Of a stretch of 14,740 nucleotides of DNA, positions 9,311 to 14,740 are shown one piece after another. Positions within the stretch are counted from its first letter, which is position 1; the number at the start of each line of letters is the position of its first letter. This DNA comes from Bacteroidales bacterium (GTDB lineage: Bacteria; Bacteroidota; Bacteroidia; Bacteroidales; NBLH01), in contig JALSLF010000251.1 of NCBI GenBank assembly GCA_026988445.1, positions 1 through 14,740 of the forward strand. The letters are read 5' to 3'. The notes beneath the pieces were generated by a model that worked only from the letters and a program-made list of their open reading frames with translations, made no database searches and was not told where the DNA came from. Position numbers and translations under genes: made by a program.

Positions 9311-11110
9311 TTAAATTTTTCCTGTTTCTGTATAAAACTTATTTAAAATAGTATCATCATTAAACTCTTTAGATAAGGATTTTATCATGTTTTCAGGTAT
9401 ATTCATTAAATCAAGAAAAATTAATCCATCCAGTGAATTGTTAAACTTAGTATCTACATTGAAACCTAAAATTTGAGCGTTTAGTTTTAAATACTTTTTT
9501 AAAAGCACCGGGATTTTAGAACTATTGGGTTCAATTTCTTCAATAATTTGGTCTAATTCTCCAATTTTGCCTTTTGTTGAATCCAATAAAAGTCGATAAT
9601 CGGCTTTTTTATATTTTACTTTGAATTTTTTTCTGGGCTTTATATATTTGGCAACTTCTTTATTAAAATAGTGCTTTTTTATAAAATCAATTATTAGCGC
9701 TTTTGAAACATTTGAATAGTCGTTGCTGATACTTACCGGACCTATTAAATAACGGTATTCAGGATTTTTCAATAAAAAATACAAAATACCTTTCCATAAA
9801 AGAAATAAAGGTGCGGGTTTTTTTTGATATTTTTTAGTAATAAAAGAGCGCCCCAACTCTAATGATTGAGAGAGCATTGGTTTTAATACTTTTTTGATGC
9901 GGAATAAAGTACTAATATAAAAACCTTTTTTCCCATATTGTTCAATAATATTTTTGCCTTTGCCAATTCTATAAGCGCCTACTATCTCATAATCATCTTT
10001 ATCCCAAATAAACAAATGTTCATAATATAAATCAAATTCATCAATATCTATGCTTTTATTAGTTCCTTCACCAACAGCTCTAAATGTAACTTCACGCAAA
10101 CGACCAATTTCTTGTAAAATGTTGGGTACTTGCTCGGGTTTTGCACAAAATATTTGATATTTTTCCAAATCTACAAGTAAAGCCGATTCTTTAATAGCCT
10201 CAATTTCTTTTTGTAACACATGCTTGGGTATTGCTTCAATAATTTTTTTCTGTTTTGAAGGTTTTATAAATTTTTTAGTAAAAAAATTATTTACCTCCAT
10301 TGGTACACCTAAGGCATATGTTTTGGCTCTAAGAAAACGACCATATTGTTCAATATCTGTAAACTTGTTTTGAGTTTCTAAATCTATTGCTTTACCAATT
10401 CTGATTTTTATAACTTTTTTGTTTTTATTAAAGAGCTCAGACGGAAGTTTTGCTGTTCTGAACAGGGGGTGAATCAAACCTAACAAATGAAAAATATGAC
10501 TGTTTGATCCATGAAAGTAAATCGGAATAACAGGTACTTTTGCTTTTTTTATGAATTTAATAGCAGCAATTTCCCATTTTTTATCTTGAATAATTTTACT
10601 TTTATTAAATGATGATACCTCTCCTGCCGGAAAAATACCAATTGGCGATTGCTGTTTTAATAATCCGATAGCTTCTTTTATTCCTGCAACACTTGATTTT
10701 TTAACGAGCTCTTTACCAAAAGGATTTACAGGGATAAAATATTTTGATAGAGGTTCAATTCTTTGTAAGAAGAAATTTGCCAGCATTCTAAAATCACTTC
10801 TTTTTTGAATTAATAATTTAAGTAGTAAAATACCGTCAATTCCTCCAAAAGGATGATTGGATACTGTGATAAAAGCACCTGTATCGGGAATATTATCTAA
10901 CTCTTTTTCATTAATCTCAAACTGAATTCCCAACTCATCAATTATAGCATCAATAAAATCTAATGAATTCTTATCTTTGTGTAGTTGATAAATATCATTG
11001 AGTTTATTAATTTTAAATATATTCATAATAGCCGTAGCTATTCCTTCATTAGTTAAATGTTTTAACTTAATGGCTTCGGAGATTTCTCCTTTACTAATAA
11101 TATCTTTCAT
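9311..11110 (-). CDS. Bifunctional acyltransferase: PlsC-like O-acyltransferase fused to a GNAT N-acyltransferase (ornithine/glycine lipid synthase type, OlsF/GlsF-like)
   Basis: The 599-residue protein has two halves. Residues about 60-290 form a lysophospholipid-acyltransferase-like domain: NHPFGGID with His86 and Asp92 (the spacing seen in the Bacteroidota HPxGGxD variant of the HxxxxD box) and FPAGE at 160-164 as the acceptor-binding block. Residues about 310-520 resemble the OlsB/hemolysin-type GNAT domain (VTFRAVGEG, then LELGRSFI). In the known fused enzymes the GNAT half makes the N-acyl amino acid from a fatty acyl donor. The PlsC half then adds the second, ester-linked chain. The product would be a phosphorus-free aminolipid, ornithine- or glycine-based; sequence alone does not tell which. 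No transmembrane helix is evident, so it is probably peripheral to the inner membrane. It lies 136 nt downstream of the ABM gene on the same strand. The ATG at 11110 is the longest supported start. Confidence 0.85.
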   Translation of the reverse strand: MKDIISKGEISEAIKLKHLTNEGIATAIMNIFKINKLNDIYQLHKDKNSLDFIDAIIDELGIQFEINEKELDNIPDTGAFITVSNHPFGGIDGILLLKLLIQKRSDFRMLANFFLQRIEPLSKYFIPVNPFGKELVKKSSVAGIKEAIGLLKQQSPIGIFPAGEVSSFNKSKIIQDKKWEIAAIKFIKKAKVPVIPIYFHGSNSHIFHLLGLIHPLFRTAKLPSELFNKNKKVIKIRIGKAIDLETQNKFTDIEQYGRFLRAKTYALGVPMEVNNFFTKKFIKPSKQKKIIEAIPKHVLQKEIEAIKESALLVDLEKYQIFCAKPEQVPNILQEIGRLREVTFRAVGEGTNKSIDIDEFDLYYEHLFIWDKDDYEIVGAYRIGKGKNIIEQYGKKGFYISTLFRIKKVLKPMLSQSLELGRSFITKKYQKKPAPLFLLWKGILYFLLKNPEYRYLIGPVSISNDYSNVSKALIIDFIKKHYFNKEVAKYIKPRKKFKVKYKKADYRLLLDSTKGKIGELDQIIEEIEPNSSKIPVLLKKYLKLNAQILGFNVDTKFNNSLDGLIFLDLMNIPENMIKSLSKEFNDDTILNKFYTETGKI

Positions 11111-11246
11111 GTTTGTAAGATATGTTTATGACCTCAGTATTTATGTCACGCATGTTCTTGTCATGTCTTGTTATTTTTGTCTTATTTTCCTCAAAAATAA
11201 TTTCAATATTTAGTCGATAATACTTTTGATACAACACAGAGAACAG

Positions 11247-11543
11247 TTAATGCTGATTTTTTATGCTTTCAACCGACCATGCTTCCGGTTTATCGCCAAA
11301 CCATTGTTTGGTTTTTGCCCAAGTAGCTTTAAAAAAGTCTGAATTTCGATAAGCATTTAAGTGCTCCTCGCTATCCCAATGACTGTATGAGAAAAATATA
11401 TTTGGATGGTGAATGTCTTGATATATATCAAGATAGCTACATCCGTCAAAACTTTTAATTTTATCGCGTATTGAAAGACTAAATTCTTTAAATGTTTCAG
11501 AAAAGTCTTCCTTGAAGGTCATTTTTACTATCCTTACGATCAT
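11247..11543 (-). CDS. ABM-fold (antibiotic biosynthesis monooxygenase-like) small protein
   Basis: This is a 98-residue single-domain protein of the dimeric alpha-beta barrel ABM family (PF03992), which includes quinol monooxygenases such as YgiN. Family features visible are the start MIVRIVKMTF, a FDGCSYLDIYQD strand region, IFFSYSHWDSEEHLNAYRNS, and the end WFGDKPEAWSV. A longer start at 11567 exists, but the family begins at MIVRIVKM, so ATG at 11543 is chosen; ATG at 11522 is a less likely alternative. It overlaps the 3' end of the DUF62 gene by 47 nt, so the two are probably co-transcribed and translationally linked. Its substrate is unknown, and many members have no proven enzymatic role. 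Confidence 0.85.
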   Translation of the reverse strand: MIVRIVKMTFKEDFSETFKEFSLSIRDKIKSFDGCSYLDIYQDIHHPNIFFSYSHWDSEEHLNAYRNSDFFKATWAKTKQWFGDKPEAWSVESIKNQH

Positions 11544-12324
11544 TTTCTTCTTTATTATCAAATACAATTCTAATTTCCGATTTGGTGTCTAAACTTAATA
11601 ACTGTGCTGCTTTTGCTCTGGCAATAGCTATTTCTAGTAAGCCAACAGAGTTAAAAATGGCCAATAATTCACCGTTTTCCGTTTCGTTATATTTTTTATT
11701 AATTTTGGTAATTACACTTTTATTACTTTGAACAAAAATTTTAAAACTACGGTTTTTACCAATTTCATCAAACAAGTCTTTACTTACATTAGTAATCACA
11801 TTATGGTATGAATCAATGTAAATTACTTTTCCGATAATTTTTGATTCTTCATACATCGGAAGCATCGGTAACTGCCTGAATAATTCCTTTTTTGATTTTC
11901 CAAGCTGTTCAATGTCTTTATTTTTAAGTATTTCGCAGGCTAAGTCTGCAAAAATATTCAGTTCGGGAAAGCCGCCGGTTGGTTTTTCTTCAATCTCGAT
12001 AAGTTGTTCTATTTGCCCTTCGGTCATTAAGAAAAAAATTCCATTATCAGCTCCAATAAAATAATGTCCGTCGTATTTTACAATTACATGTTTTCTTTTT
12101 TCATCGGTTTCACTATTCACAGCAATAATGTGTATGCTGCCTTTTGGGAAATTTTTATAAGCATTTTTTAGAACATAAACTGCCTGTATCAAATTAAAAG
12201 GTTCAATTTGATGATTAATATCAACAATTACGGCATCGGGAATAGAACTTAGTATCCTTCCTTTTACAGCTCCAATGTAATAGTCCGCTGAGTTCCAATC
12301 TGATATTAAACTAATAACAGGCAT
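11497..12324 (-). CDS. DUF62 / SAM hydroxide adenosyltransferase family protein with altered catalytic triad
   Basis: The 275-residue protein belongs to the DUF62 family, related to fluorinase and to SAM-hydrolysing enzymes that release adenosine and methionine. The N-terminal LISDW with YYIGAVKG and the middle FIGADNG (Asp93, Asn94) align with the family's LISDF, YVGAMKG and PDNG motifs. The triad known in archaeal members is Asp in VDPGVG, Arg seven residues later, and His in TFHGRD. Here these align with Asn70, Arg77 and Pro120, so only Arg is kept. The C-terminal barrel ends at IRIVFD (about residue 256). A charged 19-residue tail then runs into the ABM gene in another frame. ATG at 12324 fits the family start. 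Whether it still hydrolyses SAM is uncertain. Confidence 0.88.
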   Translation of the reverse strand: MPVISLISDWNSADYYIGAVKGRILSSIPDAVIVDINHQIEPFNLIQAVYVLKNAYKNFPKGSIHIIAVNSETDEKRKHVIVKYDGHYFIGADNGIFFLMTEGQIEQLIEIEEKPTGGFPELNIFADLACEILKNKDIEQLGKSKKELFRQLPMLPMYEESKIIGKVIYIDSYHNVITNVSKDLFDEIGKNRSFKIFVQSNKSVITKINKKYNETENGELLAIFNSVGLLEIAIARAKAAQLLSLDTKSEIRIVFDNKEENDRKDSKNDLQGRLF

Positions 12325-12399
12325 ATAGTATTTTAAAACAAAGGCTCGTTTTATGCAAAGTATAATTTGTTGGCATGAACATTAAAGACATTATTTTAT

Positions 12400-12408
12400 T
12401 ATCTTTGC
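12400..12408 (+). promoter_or_regulatory. Promoter -7 box for phoH
   Basis: TATCTTTGC at 12400-12408 is a close match to the Bacteroidota -7 element, 32 nt before the phoH ATG. No TTG lies at the expected 19-nt distance (the nearest, 12370-12372, is 27 nt away), so only the -7 half is supported. Confidence 0.6.
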
Positions 12409-12440
12409 AAAAAACAAAAGTAATATATTCTTTTTAAAAT

Positions 12441-13391
12441 ATGATTGAAAAACTTATCATTTTAGATGATATTGACCCGATTAATTTATATGGAATTAAC
12501 AACAAAAAAATTGAAATAATCAAATCGTTTTTTCCAAAACTAAAAATTATAGGTCGTGGGCATGAGCTTAAAGTAGTTGGTGAGGCTGTTGCTGTACTTG
12601 ATTTTGAAAAAAAAATAGCAATGCTTGTTAAACATTATAATACCTATCATAATATTAGCGAAGAGAGTATTACTGAATTGTTATCGAATGGTGCAAATAG
12701 TAGCCTGATAAATAAAAAAGACGATACCGTATTGTTGTACGGTAGCGAGGGTAAACCCATTAAAGCCAGAACCAAACATCAACAAGAGATGGTAAAATCA
12801 TACCGTAAAAATGATTTGATTTTTGCAATTGGTACTGCAGGAACGGGAAAAACATATCTTGCTATTGCGCTGGCTGTTAGGGCTTTAAAAAATAAGGAGG
12901 TAAAGCGGATAATTTTAAGCCGTCCCGCTGTTGAAGCCGGTGAAAAGCTGGGCTTTCTTCCCGGAGATATGAAAGAGAAGTTAGACCCTTATTTACAGGC
13001 TCTTTACGATGCATTAAACGATATGCTTCCACCACGAAAATTAGATGAATATATGCAAAAAGGAATGATACAGATCGCCCCATTGGCTTTTATGCGTGGC
13101 AGGACTTTGGGTAATGCGGTAGTTATTTTAGACGAAGCGCAAAATGCATCTTTAAATCAGTTGAAAATGTTTCTTACCCGCATGGGTGAATATTCTAAAT
13201 TTATTGTTACCGGTGATATCACGCAAATTGATTTGCCCGATAAGAATAACTCGGGTTTAATACAAACAAAAAAGATATTAAAAAATATTGAAGGAATTTC
13301 CTTTATAAATTTTGATGCTTCGGATATTATCAGGCATAAATTGGTGAAACATATTGTAAATGCGTATGAAAATAATAACAAAGAAAGTTAA
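12441..13391 (+). CDS. phoH: PhoH family P-loop ATPase
   Basis: This is a full-length (316 residues) cytosolic ATPase of the PhoH/YbeZ type. An N-terminal region (about 1-100) contains a KH-like segment, with IGRGHELKVVGEA at about 37-49. The ATPase core follows: Walker A GTAGTGKT at 131-138, SRPAVEAGEKLGFLPGD at 160-176, Walker B VVILDEAQN at 227-235, and VTGDITQIDLP at 256-266. Bacterial PhoH proteins are linked to RNA metabolism with the endoribonuclease YbeY, but ybeY is not in this window. The ATG at 12441 has no Shine-Dalgarno sequence, as is usual in Bacteroidota. The gene is divergent from DUF62, and the lipoprotein gene follows after 37 nt without a terminator. Nothing is missing from the motifs. 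Confidence 0.96.
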   Translation: MIEKLIILDDIDPINLYGINNKKIEIIKSFFPKLKIIGRGHELKVVGEAVAVLDFEKKIAMLVKHYNTYHNISEESITELLSNGANSSLINKKDDTVLLYGSEGKPIKARTKHQQEMVKSYRKNDLIFAIGTAGTGKTYLAIALAVRALKNKEVKRIILSRPAVEAGEKLGFLPGDMKEKLDPYLQALYDALNDMLPPRKLDEYMQKGMIQIAPLAFMRGRTLGNAVVILDEAQNASLNQLKMFLTRMGEYSKFIVTGDITQIDLPDKNNSGLIQTKKILKNIEGISFINFDASDIIRHKLVKHIVNAYENNNKES

Positions 13392-13428
13392 TTGATTTCT
13401 ATCAAATTTTAATCTTAATACTTAATCT

Positions 13429-14016
13429 ATGAAAACAAAATTATTTTTTGCTGTGCTTTTTGTAAGCATAATTAGCCTACAATCTTGCGATGTATTACAA
13501 CAAATGGCTACATTTACTAAATGTGAGTTTAAAATGAACTCTTTAACCGATACGAAACTTGCAGGAGTTAATATTCAAAACTTAAACAGTTTTACCGATT
13601 TAACATTTATGGATGCAGCCAATGTTACGAAGACCTTACTTGGCGGTGAATTACCTTTAACTTTTAATTTGAATATTGAAGCGAAAAACCCTAACCCTGC
13701 AACTGCTGCTATGCAGAAAATGAATTGGATTTTATATATTGATGATAATGAAATAACTCAGGGAGTACTTGATCAGCCCGTTAATATTCCTCCAGGTGAA
13801 ACAGCAAACATTCCGCTTGCTATAAAGTTGGATTTAAAAAAGTTGTTTAATGATAAAACGAAAAATTCTTTACTCAATTTTGCTTTTAATTTGGCAGATG
13901 CCGGAAACTATCCGACGCGTGTTAAATTAGCGATTAAACCAACCATTAATGTTGCCGGAATACCTATTGAATATCCCGGATATTTTAATTTAAAGAAAGA
14001 ATTTGGTGCACAGTAA
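13429..14016 (+). CDS. LEA type 2 (WHy domain) family lipoprotein
   Basis: This is a 195-residue lipoprotein. The N-terminus has MKTK, a hydrophobic core (about 5-16) and a lipobox ending in LQSC, so Cys20 is the predicted lipidated residue. The rest is a LEA14/WHy-type beta-sandwich: a strand region LPLTFNLNIEAKNPNP (NPNP at 87-90), WILYIDDNEI, IPPGETANIPL, and the end YPGYFNLKKEF. Family members are known in desiccation-stress proteins and as small cell-envelope proteins in Bacteroidota; a specific molecular role is not established. It would face the periplasm or sit in the outer membrane. It starts 37 nt after phoH and ends just before a strong terminator, so the two genes probably share one transcript. 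Confidence 0.88.
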   Translation: MKTKLFFAVLFVSIISLQSCDVLQQMATFTKCEFKMNSLTDTKLAGVNIQNLNSFTDLTFMDAANVTKTLLGGELPLTFNLNIEAKNPNPATAAMQKMNWILYIDDNEITQGVLDQPVNIPPGETANIPLAIKLDLKKLFNDKTKNSLLNFAFNLADAGNYPTRVKLAIKPTINVAGIPIEYPGYFNLKKEFGAQ

Positions 14017-14036
14017 AACGTATGATTTGTAAAAAT

Positions 14037-14070
14037 AAAAAAAGGCTGATGTTTAAATCAGCCTTTTTTT
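14037..14070 (+). terminator. Rho-independent terminator after phoH-LEA2 transcript
   Basis: A GGCTGAT/ATCAGCC stem (14044-14050 with 14057-14063) is extended by a 7-A run pairing with a 7-T run, around the 6-nt loop 14051-14056. It starts 20 nt after the lipoprotein stop. The flanking A-run makes it potentially bidirectional. Confidence 0.9.
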
Positions 14071-14462
14071 ATTGATAAATTATATATAATTATCCAATGT
14101 TATTTAGTTAATAAAATTTATAATATACTGTATATTAATCTGTTATGTTTGTTTTATTAATATGATTTTATATTTTTTTATACTAAACAGGCTGAAAGCC
14201 AAATTTATACTAACCCAAGGGCAACGCCTTGGGGATAAATCAAACACAATATAAAAGCACCCTGAAAGGGTAAATTAAATTGCACTTACAGTGCGAATAC
14301 TAATTTTATTTTCGTACATAACCCAAGGCGTTGCCCTGGGCTATATTAACTAAGGCTTTCAGCCTTAAAAATTATTTTTTTGCTTAATGATACTAAATAA
14401 ATCATTAATTTGTTTCAATACAGAATATTACAAATAATTCTTAACTAAACGACATTTTATAA
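14071..14462. other. Non-coding intergenic region carrying a palindromic repeat
   Basis: This is about 390 nt between the convergent lipoprotein and oxoamine synthase genes, with no credible ORF. The first 119 nt and the last 95 nt are plain AT-rich sequence in which I see nothing else. The middle is the composite repeat described separately and is clearly more GC-rich than its flanks. No separate terminator for the minus-strand gene was found. Confidence 0.75.
14190..14367. repeat. Composite nested palindromic repeat (REP/MITE-like)
   Basis: Six small hairpins lie in about 175 nt. A is 14190-14200 (GGCT, loop GAA, AGCC). B is 14214-14233 (CCCAAGG/CCTTGGG). C is 14259-14271 (ACCCT, GAA, AGGGT). 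D is 14282-14294 (GCACT, TAC, AGTGC). E is 14322-14340 (one mismatch). F is 14354-14364, extended to 14351-14367. F is the exact reverse complement of A, and E is the reverse complement of B apart from one missing base, so the element is also one large inverted repeat with C and D near the centre. This resembles REP/BIME-type or non-autonomous transposable units moved by Y1 (RAYT/IS200-like) transposases, but no transposase is present here. Family identity is inferred. Confidence 0.8.
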
Positions 14463-14740
14463 TTATCTTACATTCTCTAAAGTAACTTCGGTACCGTCAA
14501 ATTCGCCGGCTTTCAATCTTTTAGCCACTTCTTTAAATGCTTTAATTGTTTGTTCAACATGTTCTAATGTATGCGATGCGGTAGGGATAATGCGTAGCAT
14601 TATAGTACCTCTCGGAACAACCGGATATACAACAATAGAAGTGAAAATATCATATTCTTCGCGCAATGCTTTCAATACGTTGGTTCCTTGTGCAATACTT
14701 CCTTCAAAAAATACGGGTGTAACAGGCGATTCTGTTTTAC
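14463..14740 (-). CDS. Alpha-oxoamine synthase family PLP enzyme, probably serine palmitoyltransferase (C-terminal part only)
   Basis: The frame is open to the window edge, so only the last 91 residues are present, and the gene continues beyond 14740. The visible part is the small C-terminal domain of the family that includes KBL, AONS and serine palmitoyltransferase: ESPVTPVFFEGS, SIVVYPVVPRGTIMLR, then IPTASHTLEHVEQTIKAF. The Arg in IMLRIIPT aligns with the family's substrate-carboxylate arginine. The PLP lysine lies outside the window. The SIVVYPVVP wording and the long EFDGTEV tail recall the Bacteroidota sphingolipid enzyme, which condenses serine with a fatty acyl-CoA or acyl-ACP. 2-amino-3-ketobutyrate CoA ligase is the main alternative. 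A TTG at 14675 is internal and not a start. Confidence 0.85.
   Translation of the reverse strand, partial: KTESPVTPVFFEGSIAQGTNVLKALREEYDIFTSIVVYPVVPRGTIMLRIIPTASHTLEHVEQTIKAFKEVAKRLKAGEFDGTEVTLENVR

Noticed and set aside
11185..11200. Minus-strand TATTTTTG box upstream of the acyltransferase gene
   Set aside because: It matches the -7 consensus, but no -33 element is at a proper distance and the region is T-rich, so a chance match is likely.
10998..11213. Plus-strand ORF of 71 codons
   Set aside because: It is antisense to the start of the acyltransferase gene, with composition typical of a shadow frame and no recognisable features.
11544..11567. Longer start for the ABM gene (ATG at 11567)
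   Set aside because: The eight extra residues (MYLIIKKK) are not part of the ABM family start MIVRIVKM and lie deeper in the DUF62 gene.
12355..12364. Minus-strand promoter -7 box (TATACTTTGC) for the DUF62 gene
   Set aside because: It has one base too many between TA and TTTG, and no TTG at the right distance upstream.
14190..14367. CRISPR array
   Set aside because: The repeated words are palindromes arranged as inverted pairs with differing sequences; there are no equal-length direct repeats with regular spacers.

Overview
The window looks like an AT-rich chromosomal segment from a member of the Bacteroidota, most likely a Bacteroidales-type organism. Three things point there. Promoter-like sites match the phylum's TTTG / TAnnTTTG consensus. 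Start codons lack Shine-Dalgarno sequences. The gene families also fit: a fused acyltransferase/GNAT aminolipid synthase, a LEA2-type lipoprotein, a divergent DUF62 protein, and a PLP enzyme resembling the phylum's serine palmitoyltransferase. Species cannot be named from the sequence.

Layout: (1) Positions 1-6422 hold the 3' part of one enormous gene (at least 2139 codons visible, start outside the window). It combines an aminotransferase-like PLP fold with an HPr-kinase/PEPCK-like P-loop domain and long unassigned helical stretches. A strong terminator follows. (2) Positions 6500-9204 hold two tandem methyl-accepting chemotaxis protein paralogues. Both lack a recognisable ligand-binding domain, and each has its own promoter-like site. 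(3) Positions 9311-12324 hold a minus-strand group read as DUF62 (SAM hydroxide adenosyltransferase family) -> ABM-fold monooxygenase-like protein (overlapping) -> bifunctional PlsC/GNAT acyltransferase of the ornithine/glycine lipid synthase type. (4) Divergent from this group, 12400-14070 holds phoH and a LEA2 lipoprotein gene, ended by a strong terminator. (5) Positions 14190-14367 hold a composite nested palindromic repeat in an otherwise empty intergenic region. (6) Positions 14463-14740 hold the C-terminal end of a minus-strand alpha-oxoamine synthase, probably serine palmitoyltransferase.

Functional links are modest. The acyltransferase fusion and the oxoamine synthase both point to the unusual membrane lipids of Bacteroidota (aminolipids and sphingolipids), but they are not one operon. 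PhoH and the lipoprotein are probably co-transcribed. The MCP pair implies a chemosensory array somewhere in the genome. The most novel item is the giant PLP/P-loop fusion, for which I know no assigned function. The repeat element, and the DUF62 protein with a substituted catalytic triad, are the next most interesting.
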